Assembly: GCA_964581905.1 (NCBI GenBank)
Contig: CAZOQJ010000048.1
Location: forward strand, 1-15,655
Length of the DNA: 15,655 nucleotides
Direction of reading: 5' to 3'
From: CAZBWE01 sp964581905
GTDB lineage: Bacteria; Planctomycetota; Phycisphaerae; Sedimentisphaerales; Anaerobacaceae
Position 1 is the first letter of the stretch. Every line of letters starts with the position of its first letter. The position numbers were made by a program, and so were the translations under genes. The notes under the pieces were generated by a model that saw only the letters and a list, made by a program, of their open reading frames with translations, was not told the DNA's origin and searched no databases. Below, piece by piece: positions 1 to 6,757 of the stretch.

Positions 1-848
1 AGCTCCAAATCCATACCAGTCTGTTCTTTTTGTATCTTGAGGCTTTGAACATCCAATTCATCTGCCTTCAGCTCGGTGTCAGAGACATATTCTTTTTCGC
101 GGAGCTTCCGCGTCCAGTTCAATGTATCAACCGCTCTTTCGAGCCTGCTTTCAGCCAGCTTGATGTTGTCCAATAGTTCGTTTAGCTTTTGCAAAGCTGC
201 CCCACCCAGATTGGGGTCCTCGAGAAGCGAGGATATACCGCCTGTCGGATTTTGCGCCGGATTTATATCTTTGGTAAACCTGTTTGCGACGATTTCACCA
301 AGGTATTTTTCAAAGTCCATCAGTGCGAACTTTACCTTTAGTTCAGCTTCGGTAATATCGCTCTCATTCTGTTTTAGCTGAATGTCGAAATTTTCCTTTG
401 CCTCGGCATAGCTTGCCTCGGCACTGACAAAGTCAATTTCTCTTTGTGCAAGCTGTTCGGTCAAGTTCGAAGAATCCAGCTCCACAAGCACTTTACCGTT
501 ATCAACATCTTTTTGCGAAATATAAGCACCTTCAGGAACGATGCTGATTATTGTTGCCTGGCCTTCAACCTCAGATTTGATATCTATTGTATTACGAGCT
601 TTGATACTGCCGCTTTCAGTAACAGCGATGGCTAAATCATCCCGCCGAGCAGTGAATGTGTTTAGGTTTGCACCGGAGCTTGATGAACGTCCTGTCCTCA
701 TCAAGATTGATATCAACAACGCTAATAGAATTATTGCCGCCAGGACCACAAAAACAGTCAACTGCCTTGAGCTGGTAATCATACCCAGCAAATTCCGAAG
801 CTTATTTATAAACGCATTTTCGCCTTGTTTTTTAATACTGTTTGTCAT
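1..848 (-). CDS. HlyD/MacA-family membrane fusion protein (efflux adaptor), C-terminus beyond window
   Basis: This minus-strand frame stays open from the ATG at 848-846 to the left edge, giving 282 codons with no stop, so the 3' end is missing. The product has a short basic cytoplasmic N-terminus, one membrane anchor at about residues 30-50, then a lipoyl/barrel-like stretch (about 66-125, with 'VTESGSIKARN' and 'VEGQATIISIVPEGAYI') leading into a long Glu/Lys/Ala-rich coiled-coil hairpin (about 126-282). This order is typical of periplasmic adaptor subunits of RND or MacB-type exporters. The start overlaps the stop of the upstream TolC-like gene in ATGA (848-845), which indicates translational coupling and fixes the start. 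The adaptor would bridge an inner-membrane transporter, expected further left, to the outer-membrane channel. The substrate cannot be told. The family call is firm; the choice between MacA-like and RND-like is not. Confidence 0.85.
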   Translation of the reverse strand, partial: MTNSIKKQGENAFINKLRNLLGMITSSRQLTVFVVLAAIILLALLISILMRTGRSSSSGANLNTFTARRDDLAIAVTESGSIKARNTIDIKSEVEGQATIISIVPEGAYISQKDVDNGKVLVELDSSNLTEQLAQREIDFVSAEASYAEAKENFDIQLKQNESDITEAELKVKFALMDFEKYLGEIVANRFTKDINPAQNPTGGISSLLEDPNLGGAALQKLNELLDNIKLAESRLERAVDTLNWTRKLREKEYVSDTELKADELDVQSLKIQKEQTGMDLE

Positions 849-2455
849 TGTGTCTTTTGCTCCCACATTCCATCAGGTCTGACCTGTAATACACCAATAT
901 CGCTGAAAAAGTTCAATTTTGTAACGGTATGGTTTACTAATGCTCTTGTGTAACTATTTTGGGCATCTACCAAAGCATTTTGTGAATCCAACAAAAGTCG
1001 CACTGTTATTCGGCCGGCGTCTAATAGCATTTCGTTGCTCTCGACTCGCTTCTGGGCTAATTCTAAACTCGATTTTTGAATACGGTATGCCTCCCCTTGT
1101 TCACGCAGACGGCGGTATGCATTGCGTACCTCCAGTTTAATCTGGTCAACGTCGTTTTGATATGTTCGCTGTTGTTGTGTAGATGCTATTAGTGCCTCAC
1201 GGTAGGCGTTACGCTCAACCTTTCTATCAAATGGCAAATCAGCGTCAAGGCCCAGTCCGTAGGTTCCATTATGAAACTGCAACCTTGTGAATTTTGTCTT
1301 TTCTGTTGAGTTCACAGTGGCGCTGCCGGTCAGATTCAGTTCCGCACCAAGATTATCGGCAGCCACCATCACTTTGCGCTCGGCGTCGTCAACCATATCG
1401 GCGCTGTTAGCTAAATCCAGACGCCGGGCTAATGCCGTTTCAATAGCCGCCTCCGGTGTATAGCTGGGCTTGCTTATCCCGGCTTCCTTCAAAACCTCCA
1501 GTTCATTCTGGTCTAACTCTATGTCGGCGTCGGTTGGCAAAGACAGCATTATCTTAAACTCGTCGAGTGCCTGTTCATACCTTTGCTGGGCCGCTACCCA
1601 GCTATTTTCCGCCCTCAGCATACTCTGTTCTGCTTCGTCTACATCGAAACGATTCACACGACCAGCTTCAGCGTACATATCCAGACGCTGTTTTGATTTG
1701 ACCTGCATATCGTAATTATTCTTTGCATTGGTTACCTCTTCTCTTAGCTGCAAAACACTGTAATACTCATCGATAATCGAAACCACAAATGTTTTACGAT
1801 AGCGATTGAACGAGCGTATCTGATACAAGGCGTTGCGCTCCGCTTGGGTAAGGTTTTCCTGGACGACCTCTCGGCCGCTACCTCTCAGCAGCGGCAGCAC
1901 GACAGTCGCACTGAGGACCGAAGCAAGAGAAGTTCGTGGGTCTCCTGTGAGAAAGCGTGCCCAGTCAATGGCGATACTGGTGCTTATCTGTGCTCCGTTG
2001 GCCAATAGCTGGTTAAAGCCCGCTCCGAGACTACTGCCGACGCTTTCATCGGCGCTGTCTCTGGTGTATCTGGAGTCGATTGTGCCGAACCATTGCCAGG
2101 CGAACTGGTGTCGGGCCAGCGTCAAGTCAAGGGCTGTTAAGTAAAGCGCTTCTTTTTGGGTTTGATGGTCTCGATTTTGTGCTGTGGCGATTGCAACTGC
2201 CTGTACGAGAGATAAGACGGCTGATTCGGGAACAGCTTTTTCAACGCAGATGTCGTTGGGTGAAGCGTTTACATCATTGATTCTGTAATTGGTTTTTATG
2301 CCGAACTCATCCTGCCATTTGCCGTCAATAATCTTATATACCTCTTTGTCGGCTTGCGATTTATAATGTTCAGTACTGCACGCACCAGTGAGGCCAAAGA
2401 TTATAGTTGTATACAGAATCCACCCTACAAATGCAGGTCGAAGCCTACAAGTCAT
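845..2455 (-). CDS. TolC-family outer-membrane efflux lipoprotein
   Basis: About 536 aa from the ATG at 2455. A TTG five codons upstream (2470) extends the frame, but a GGAG Shine-Dalgarno 9 nt before the ATG favours the ATG start. The N-terminus is a signal peptide ending in LTGAC, a permissible lipobox with Cys26, so the protein is probably lipid-anchored like many outer-membrane efflux proteins. The body is long, helical and Gln/Ala/Arg-rich. The C-terminal part ('EVRNAYRRLREQ', 'SLELAQKRVESNEMLLDAGRI', then 'LLDSQNALVDAQNSY') is the characteristic OEP repeat of TolC/NodT/CusC proteins. It forms the trimeric channel-tunnel through which the adaptor encoded just downstream delivers substrate. 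First gene of the operon visible here. Confidence 0.88.
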   Translation of the reverse strand: MTCRLRPAFVGWILYTTIIFGLTGACSTEHYKSQADKEVYKIIDGKWQDEFGIKTNYRINDVNASPNDICVEKAVPESAVLSLVQAVAIATAQNRDHQTQKEALYLTALDLTLARHQFAWQWFGTIDSRYTRDSADESVGSSLGAGFNQLLANGAQISTSIAIDWARFLTGDPRTSLASVLSATVVLPLLRGSGREVVQENLTQAERNALYQIRSFNRYRKTFVVSIIDEYYSVLQLREEVTNAKNNYDMQVKSKQRLDMYAEAGRVNRFDVDEAEQSMLRAENSWVAAQQRYEQALDEFKIMLSLPTDADIELDQNELEVLKEAGISKPSYTPEAAIETALARRLDLANSADMVDDAERKVMVAADNLGAELNLTGSATVNSTEKTKFTRLQFHNGTYGLGLDADLPFDRKVERNAYREALIASTQQQRTYQNDVDQIKLEVRNAYRRLREQGEAYRIQKSSLELAQKRVESNEMLLDAGRITVRLLLDSQNALVDAQNSYTRALVNHTVTKLNFFSDIGVLQVRPDGMWEQKTQ

Positions 2456-2511
2456 AGCACTCTTCTCCAATATGGCTTCTTACTAAAGTCAACTTTGTGA
2501 TTTTCTATCTT

Positions 2512-2540
2512 ATTATACAATAAAAGTTTATAAAATTAAA
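2512..2540 (-). promoter_or_regulatory. Candidate sigma70-type promoter of the efflux operon
   Basis: Read on the minus strand, there is a perfect TATAAT (2517-2512), with TTTAAT 17 bp upstream (2540-2535). The -10 box is ideal and the -35 box weak. The start of transcription would fall about 50 nt before the TolC-like ATG. Position and strand fit; no activator site was recognised. Confidence 0.5.
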
Positions 2541-2868
2541 GATGAAAAGCAGCCCATAGCTGTATAACTGCTCTGCAATTCGAGATATTTGTGGCGACTT
2601 TCGGTTCGACTACGCTCACCACTTACTACGGAAGTTCCGGTAATACCACGAATTTTCGAGTATATATTCCTCATACAAAAAAATCGGTTATTTTAATCAC
2701 TGCAATTAGTTTTTAATCATAGAGTTAGACGCTTTTCGTAGTGGAAATATTGCCAAATCGCTGTAAAAGGCAGGCAAAAAAAACGTTTATCTTGCTTGAA
2801 AAATGGAAGGATTGGCGGTAAGCTAAATATAGGTTTGCCCTGTCCATGATGGTAAAGGGTTTACAATT
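2541..2868. other. Intergenic region before tRNA-Cys
   Basis: No convincing gene. The first part (2590-2660) holds a sequence of the type 'ggttcgactacgctcacc', a low-complexity intergenic motif. The rest is AT-rich and presumably carries the tRNA promoter; TTGAAA at 2796-2801 is a possible -35 box, but no good -10 box follows at the right distance. Confidence 0.4.
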
Positions 2869-2942
2869 GGCGGCGTAGCCAAGTGGCCTAAGGCGACGGT
2901 TTGCAAAACCGTTATTCGTGGGTTCGACTCCCACCGCCGCCT
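2869..2942 (+). tRNA. tRNA-Cys (anticodon GCA)
   Basis: All arms fold. Acceptor GGCGGCG (2869-2875) pairs with CGCCGCC (2935-2941). The D stem is GCC/GGC (2878-2880 / 2892-2894). The anticodon stem ACGGT/ACCGT (2896-2900 / 2908-2912) encloses loop TTGCAAA with anticodon GCA at 2903-2905. The T arm GTGGG/CCCAC (2918-2922 / 2930-2934) has loop TTCGACT. The discriminator base at 2942 is U, the identity base of tRNA-Cys, which agrees with the anticodon. CCA is not encoded. The gene is intact, 74 nt, with no intron. Confidence 0.97.
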
Positions 2943-2975
2943 GTCCTTTTTATCCGCAATTGTAACGATTAGCCC

Positions 2976-3006
2976 GGCCTTCGCAGCCGCTACGGCGGAG
3001 TAGGCC
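2976..3006. repeat. GC-rich palindromic intergenic element
   Basis: A 31-bp imperfect palindrome bounded by GGCCT and AGGCC, with an inner CCGC/GCGG hairpin, between tRNA-Cys and the macrodomain gene. Its wording (cctTCGCAG..CTACGGCGGAG) resembles the hairpin part of the 112-bp repeats at 8130 and 9047. It has no T-tract, so it is not an obvious terminator. Confidence 0.45.
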
Positions 3007-3024
3007 ATAGATAAGGTAATCTAT
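3007..3024. promoter_or_regulatory. Small operator-like inverted repeat upstream of the macrodomain gene
   Basis: ATAGAT (3007-3012) and ATCTAT (3019-3024) form a perfect 6-bp inverted repeat with a 6-bp spacer, 30 bp before the macrodomain ATG. It could be a regulator site or chance; no binding protein is suggested. Confidence 0.25.
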
Positions 3025-3053
3025 TAGCAGAGTCAATTAAGGGGGCAGATATT

Positions 3054-3584
3054 ATGAAAGTAAATATCGGAAATCGCGTTTTAGAGCTGGTCGAAGGCGA
3101 TATAACAGAGATGCAAACCGACGCTATCGTCAATGCAGCTAATAATCGATTGATTTTGGGCGGCGGTGTGGCTGGGGCCATTAAAAGAAAAGGCGGCCCA
3201 ACAATCCAGCAGGAATGTAACAAAATAGGCGGAACTTACGTAGGAGGTGCAGTGCTCACCGGCGGTGGTAATCTAAAAGCAAAATATGTAATCCACGCGG
3301 TTGGGCCTCGAATGGGTGAAGGTGACGAAGATGAAAAACTAAAAGATGCGACGCTCAAATCACTTAAAGTGGCTGATGAGAATAATCTGAAAAGCATTTC
3401 TTTTCCTGCAATTAGTACCGGCATATTCGGCTTTCCAATCCAGAGGTGCGCTGAGATAATGCTCAGGACAACTATCGATTATCTTAAGGGGCAGACCCAC
3501 CTGGAAAGAGTTATCTTTTGTCTCTATGGGCAGGATAGCTATCAGGTTTTCGAGAACCAGCTTAAAAGGGAAATTTCAGAATGA
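3054..3584 (+). CDS. Macrodomain protein, probable O-acetyl-ADP-ribose / mono-ADP-ribosyl hydrolase
   Basis: The 176-aa length matches a single stand-alone macrodomain of the YmdB/MacroD class. ADP-ribose contacts are visible in order: GDIT (15-18), the NAAN box (27-30) followed by the glycine-rich catalytic loop GGGVAGAIKRKGG (36-48), and AISTGIFGFP (119-128), the diphosphate-binding loop. The loop after NAAN has GGGVAGAI rather than the GGGVDGAI common in MacroD enzymes, so the usual Asp is replaced by Ala. Catalysis may therefore be weaker or follow another residue. A GGGGG Shine-Dalgarno lies at 3041-3045. The stop overlaps the next gene's start in ATGA (3581-3584), so the two are translated as a pair. 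The protein is cytoplasmic and probably removes ADP-ribose or deacetylates O-acetyl-ADP-ribose. Confidence 0.9.
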   Translation: MKVNIGNRVLELVEGDITEMQTDAIVNAANNRLILGGGVAGAIKRKGGPTIQQECNKIGGTYVGGAVLTGGGNLKAKYVIHAVGPRMGEGDEDEKLKDATLKSLKVADENNLKSISFPAISTGIFGFPIQRCAEIMLRTTIDYLKGQTHLERVIFCLYGQDSYQVFENQLKREISE

Positions 3585-4594
3585 GGGCGATGATACTAAC
3601 CAAAAGCGCACCAGCCGAGGAGAAGCATTTACAGATGGTTGATTTGCCGATACCCGCCCCCGCTGACGATGAGATTCTGATTAAGGTATCTGTTTGTGGG
3701 GCCTGTCATACGGACCTCGATGAGGCCGAGGGAAGATTAAAGCCGAGCAAACTTCCTATAGTGCCGGGTCACCAGGTAGTAGGAAAAGTGGCTGACAAGG
3801 GAAAGGCCGTGACTAAATTTAATCTTGATGACCGTGTGGGGGTTACATGGCTGTATTGGGCCTGTGGCAAGTGTGATTTCTGCCAAACAGGCCAGGAGAA
3901 TCTTTGCAAAAGTGCCAAATGGACCGGCAAAGATGCTGACGGCGGCTATGCGGAATATATGAAAATCTGCGAGGACTTTGCATACCATATTCCTGAGAAG
4001 TTTTCGGATGCTCAGGCAGCTCCGCTCTTATGCGCCGGTGTAATCGGATATCGTACATTACGGCTTGCGGAAATTACTGATGGCCAAAATATCGGCCTGT
4101 TTGGATTCGGGGCTTCGGCGCACATCGTCATTCAGATAATAAAGTACAAATTTCCTAATAGTCCCGTTTTTGTCTTTACCAAAACAGCCGAGCACGCGCG
4201 GCTGGCTGAGCGGCTTGGTGCAGTCTGGACCGGCCGTTCGGGAGACGAACCTCCCGTGAAGCTAAATAAGGTGATGGATTTCACGCCGGTTGGCGAGTGC
4301 GTGCGAGATGCTTTGGCTGTTTTGGATAGAGGAGGCCGGCTGGTGGTAAATGCAATTCGCAAAGAGACGCCTGTTCCCGCCCTGGATTATGCCGAATATC
4401 TCTGGCTGGAGAGAGAAATAAAAAGTGTTGCGAACGTTACAAGGGCCGATGCCGAGGAATTTCTGCCGTTAGCTGCTCAAATTCCCATCGTCCTGACCAT
4501 CGAGGAGTTTCCATTAGAGCAGGCCAACGATGTTTTATTGGCCATCAAGCATTCAAAGCTCCGTGCAGCCGGTGTCCTAAGGGTTAGCGAATAA
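3581..4594 (+). CDS. Zinc-dependent alcohol dehydrogenase family protein (medium-chain dehydrogenase)
   Basis: 337 aa, the usual size of the medium-chain dehydrogenase/reductase superfamily, and close to the 'zinc-binding alcohol dehydrogenase family 2' type (DADGGYAEY, APLLCAGVIGYR and ANVTRADAEEFL-like wording). Catalytic zinc ligands are Cys42, His64 and Cys151. The structural zinc loop has Cys95, Cys98, Cys101 and Cys109. The nucleotide-binding turn is GFGASA (175-180). The residue after His64 is Gln where most family members have Glu (GHQ versus GHE). It presumably oxidises an alcohol or reduces an aldehyde with NAD(P)(H); the substrate is unknown. The gene begins inside the last codon of the macrodomain gene, so they form an operon. 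No terminator with a T-tract follows it. Confidence 0.9.
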   Translation: MRAMILTKSAPAEEKHLQMVDLPIPAPADDEILIKVSVCGACHTDLDEAEGRLKPSKLPIVPGHQVVGKVADKGKAVTKFNLDDRVGVTWLYWACGKCDFCQTGQENLCKSAKWTGKDADGGYAEYMKICEDFAYHIPEKFSDAQAAPLLCAGVIGYRTLRLAEITDGQNIGLFGFGASAHIVIQIIKYKFPNSPVFVFTKTAEHARLAERLGAVWTGRSGDEPPVKLNKVMDFTPVGECVRDALAVLDRGGRLVVNAIRKETPVPALDYAEYLWLEREIKSVANVTRADAEEFLPLAAQIPIVLTIEEFPLEQANDVLLAIKHSKLRAAGVLRVSE

Positions 4595-4941
4595 CGGAAA
4601 GCTTGAATTTGAAAGATAAATTTGATATTATATTATTGCTCTTTGGAAAAATAAATAAACGGTAACGATGAAATTCTAAGTTCTAAATCCTAAGTCCTAA
4701 ACAAATTCAAAATTCAAATGCTCTAATGTCCGAAACAGCTCTTGCTGGCCAAAGAATGCTGTTTTGAGCATTTGTAATTTGGTAATTTGATATTGTTTAG
4801 AATTTCGATATTAGGATTTAGGATTTTCGGTAAAATGTTTATTTTATTATTCAATTATCAATAGTAACAAAGTTCGGCAGCGTGGCTGAACAGGTATAAA
4901 TGGGAATTTTCAGATTTTTCTGTTCGTAGATACTAAAAGCA
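4595..4941. other. AT-rich intergenic region with a large palindromic repeat
   Basis: No gene seen. Most of the stretch is occupied by the long inverted repeat listed at 4670-4831. At 4876-4900 a short piece resembles the D-arm side of a Leu/Ser tRNA (GCAGCGTGGCTGAAC), but no anticodon or T arm follows. Confidence 0.5.
4670..4831. repeat. Long imperfect palindrome with 7-bp periodic arms
   Basis: The left arm (about 4670-4724) contains phased heptads TTCTAAG, TTCTAAA, TCCTAAG, TCCTAAA, CAAATTC and AAAATTC (4674-4715). The right arm (about 4767-4831) is its rough reverse complement (GAGCATTTGTAATTTGG ... TTAGGATTTAGGATTT). The central part (4730-4766) holds an inner AAACAGC / GCTGTTT hairpin. 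The arms could fold into one large cruciform or RNA hairpin. No ORF is inside. It has the build of a non-autonomous palindromic repeat, perhaps MITE-like, but no target duplication was identified. Confidence 0.6.
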
Positions 4942-5180
4942 ATGTTGGTGATGAAAAAATATTTATTTACTTCTGTACCAGCAATCCTAACGATTCTGTT
5001 AACATTTTCGGTTGACATCCTGGCTGATAGTTCGTTTGACCTGAGAGACGTCAATGGCACCAATTACGTTACCACAGTAAAATCTCAAGCAGGCGGCACC
5101 TGCTGGACTCATGGCACAATGGCATCTGTCGAAGGCAACCTTCTAATTACCGGCAATTGGGCTGCTACCGGCCAGCCTGG
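4942..5180 (+). pseudogene. N-terminal remnant of a secreted papain-type (C1) cysteine peptidase
   Basis: The frame begins with a signal peptide (MKKYLFTSVPAILTILLTF..., mature end near 'LADSSFDLRDV'); the start may be 4942 or the second ATG at 4951. It then shows the C1A active-site segment VKSQAGGTCWTHGTMASVEG, with the oxyanion-hole Gln and catalytic Cys-Trp. A C1 peptidase needs about 200 more residues supplying the catalytic His and Asn, and these are absent. At about 5178-5183 the similarity stops and the next sequence makes sense only in another frame (see 5181-5261). The open frame continues to 5295 as Lys/Pro/Thr-rich nonsense. It is a broken gene; a short secreted product is possible but unlikely to be a protease. 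Confidence 0.65.
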
Positions 5181-5261
5181 CCTGCCGAGCAGTATCATCA
5201 GGACTATTACGAAAAAACCGCCTCCTCTCCCTACTGCCACATCTACAAAAAAATATTTTAA
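5181..5261 (+). pseudogene. Probable C-terminal fragment of peptide methionine sulfoxide reductase (MsrA-like)
   Basis: Read in the frame starting at 5184, the DNA gives AEQYHQDYYEKTASSPYCHIY..., then a stop TAA at 5259-5261. 'AE-x-YHQ-x-Y' followed by a Lys-rich, Tyr-Cys-His tail is the conserved C-terminal signature of MsrA proteins. Only about 26 codons remain, with no N-terminal GCFWG catalytic motif nearby. The fragment is fused at about 5180 to the peptidase head in a different frame, consistent with a deletion or illegitimate recombination joining two former genes. The identification rests on a short motif, so confidence is moderate. Confidence 0.5.
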
Positions 5262-5320
5262 GCAAGTCCGCCCCAAGCGGACAAACTACGGATGATAACG
5301 CACCGACTATGTTCATATGC

Positions 5321-5845
5321 TCAGGTGATTATCCATACCTGAAAAGTAACCATTATGATGATAGAACCAATTTCCAAATATGTGCGTAACGGTATCTTGC
5401 ATCGTGCAAACCACGCAAGAAAAAGAAAATTAAGAATCATGCAAACAATAACAACATCAAACGCCAATAACATGAAAGACAATAATTTTAATCCTTCTTT
5501 AAAATCTCTCTGTGAAAGCATGGTAAATATAGTTATCACAAAGAAACCTATTTGAAGATACTTGAAAATCGGGGTACCAAGTCTTTTACTACTCCATTTC
5601 CAAGCTGTTCGTACTAAACCAATCCACAACCAAATTAAAAAAACAAGCCACAGAAAAAGACAAGCTAAAAGAGCAAACGTTTGAGAATCGCTGACATTCT
5701 CGTCATCCGCGCCTCCCGCAAGACCTATGAATAGACCCCATAGAAGAATTATAGCAATAAAGCTTCCAACAGCGGTTATTGAATACCAAATGCTCATCTC
5801 CGCGATGCTTCGATTTTCACATTTCTGCCTTAGCCAGTTATACAT
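5321..5845 (-). CDS. Hypothetical polytopic membrane protein
   Basis: Not recognised. From the ATG at 5845 the product is about 174 aa; a TTG at 5878 would add 11 residues and an ATG at 5794 (MSIWYSITAV) would shorten it. None has a strong Shine-Dalgarno. It contains four hydrophobic segments: about 23-44 after the ATG start (ITAVGSFIAIILLWGLFIGLA), a Trp/Leu-rich one (LLACLFLWLVFLIWLWIGLV), one at 'FFVITIFTML' and a C-terminal pair around 'FMLLAFDVVIVCMILNFLFLAW' and 'IGSIIIMVTFQVWII'. A short acidic GGADDENVSDS loop follows the first segment, and RTAWKWSSKRLG is a basic loop. Probably an inner-membrane protein. It lies downstream of, and on the same strand as, the small anchored protein at 5975-6361. 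Confidence 0.6.
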   Translation of the reverse strand: MYNWLRQKCENRSIAEMSIWYSITAVGSFIAIILLWGLFIGLAGGADDENVSDSQTFALLACLFLWLVFLIWLWIGLVRTAWKWSSKRLGTPIFKYLQIGFFVITIFTMLSQRDFKEGLKLLSFMLLAFDVVIVCMILNFLFLAWFARCKIPLRTYLEIGSIIIMVTFQVWIIT

Positions 5846-5974
5846 AAATATGCAGTTATACAGTATAAGACGCAGCAATTAATAATGATTAAGTCACAAC
5901 ATAATAATCCCTGTGGCCAAGCCATTCAACACGATTCAGCCCGTCCGACTTGGGCCGATTATTATCATTATTAT

Positions 5975-6361
5975 TTATTCCATTATGCGTTGTTCAGTGA
6001 TATCTACGCTATGGTATGCTGCAGATATATTACTGCCTATCTTGGGAGGCTCTACATCACGTCCCAAGTAATCTACCCATTTAAGCCCTTGTATTTGGTC
6101 ATAATCTAGAGTCAGCCCGGCTGAGTCCAAAATGAATAATGGTGGGTCGAGGGCAGCAGATTTATATTTAGAGTCGGAATCACCAGGGACAATAAGATGC
6201 GTTACAACATAGGGCCTTTCCATGGCGTGAGATATGTGGAGTTCTTTATTATGCCACAAGATTGAGGGCTCTGATAGTGACTTCTGGATGTGCAAAAAAA
6301 CGGCTGCCAATAAAGCAACTATCAATAACGGCACAATCCAAAATAGGTTTCTTTTCTTCAT
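5975..6361 (-). CDS. Hypothetical small membrane-anchored protein
   Basis: 128 aa, unrecognised. It starts MKKRN and has one hydrophobic segment (about 7-25, FWIVPLLIVALLAAVFLHI), so it is a signal-anchored or secreted protein with a soluble domain of about 100 residues outside the cytoplasm. The soluble part contains 'HISHAMERPYVVTHLIVPGD' and 'LKWVDYLGRDVEPPKIG'. No cysteine remains after the anchor and there is no lipobox. The Shine-Dalgarno is weak (AAGG about 14 nt before the ATG at 6361). It could be co-transcribed with the polytopic protein 130 bp downstream. Confidence 0.55.
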   Translation of the reverse strand: MKKRNLFWIVPLLIVALLAAVFLHIQKSLSEPSILWHNKELHISHAMERPYVVTHLIVPGDSDSKYKSAALDPPLFILDSAGLTLDYDQIQGLKWVDYLGRDVEPPKIGSNISAAYHSVDITEQRIME

Positions 6362-6427
6362 ATTACTGGTATTACCTTATAACATAACAAAATCCAACAC
6401 TTGCCCGCCATCTGTGTGGCGTGGTTT

Positions 6428-6474
6428 ATCCGCCGCTCTGTATGGCGGATTTATCCGCCTTCCTTTTGGCGGAC
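6428..6474. repeat. Tandem TCCGCC...GGCGGA hairpins
   Basis: Two consecutive stem-loops have the same 6-bp stem: TCCGCC, 9-nt loop, GGCGGA, then four bases later TCCGCC, 8-nt loop, GGCGGA followed by CTTTTTG. The second hairpin with its short T-run could act as a weak terminator on the plus strand. Reading the other way it lies upstream of the minus-strand gene at 6361. Confidence 0.5.
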
Positions 6475-6538
6475 TTTTTGTTACTCAAACAATAAAACTA
6501 TATATCCCGACAAAACCGTCTTCAACAAAACAAGCGAC

Positions 6539-6566
6539 GAGTATCGAGCATCCAGCATCGAGTATC
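6539..6566. repeat. Heptanucleotide array (GAGTATC type)
   Basis: Four perfectly phased 7-bp units: GAGTATC, GAGCATC, CAGCATC and GAGTATC. See the finding on heptad arrays. Confidence 0.6.
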
Positions 6567-6689
6567 CGCCGTTTTTCCTCATAGCTTCTAACCGAATCAT
6601 ACCATATTTTAGTCCATCCGTCAATCCAAAAACTCGTTCCTCCGTACTATACGCTATCCGCCAACGCCAAATCACATAAAAAAACATAC

Positions 6690-6718
6690 TTGTATAAAAA
6701 CCACCCTTATGCTATAAA
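6690..6718 (+). promoter_or_regulatory. Probable sigma70-type promoter of glyA
   Basis: TTGTAT (6690-6695), 17-bp spacer, TATAAA (6713-6718). Transcription would begin about 32 nt before the glyA ATG, leaving room for the AAGGAG Shine-Dalgarno at 6744-6749. Confidence 0.6.
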
Positions 6719-6757
6719 ACACTCTTGTTATTAATTTACTCATAAGGAGAAACGAAT

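Larger units (their letters stand above)
6362..6757. other. Repeat-rich intergenic region upstream of glyA
   Basis: No gene supported. It contains two adjacent hairpins with TCCGCC/GGCGGA stems (6430-6474), a four-unit heptad array (6539-6566), a 12-bp element TACGCTATCCGC (6650-6661) that recurs inverted just after glyA (8072-8083), and the glyA promoter (6690-6718). Confidence 0.55.

Noticed and set aside
541..882. Plus-strand open frame of 113 codons
   Set aside because: Antisense to the HlyD-like gene, whose family motifs are clear on the other strand.
1833..2280. Plus-strand open frames opposite the TolC-like gene
   Set aside because: Antisense to a well-supported gene, arginine/serine-rich shadow composition, no start signals.
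2725..3008. Minus-strand frames across the tRNA
   Set aside because: They overlap the tRNA-Cys gene; such frames ('GVEPTNNGFANRRLRPLG') are a well-known artefact of translating tRNA genes backwards.
4873..4960. tRNA-like sequence (GCAGCGTGGCTGAAC)
   Set aside because: Only a D-arm-like piece; no matching acceptor, anticodon stem or T loop.
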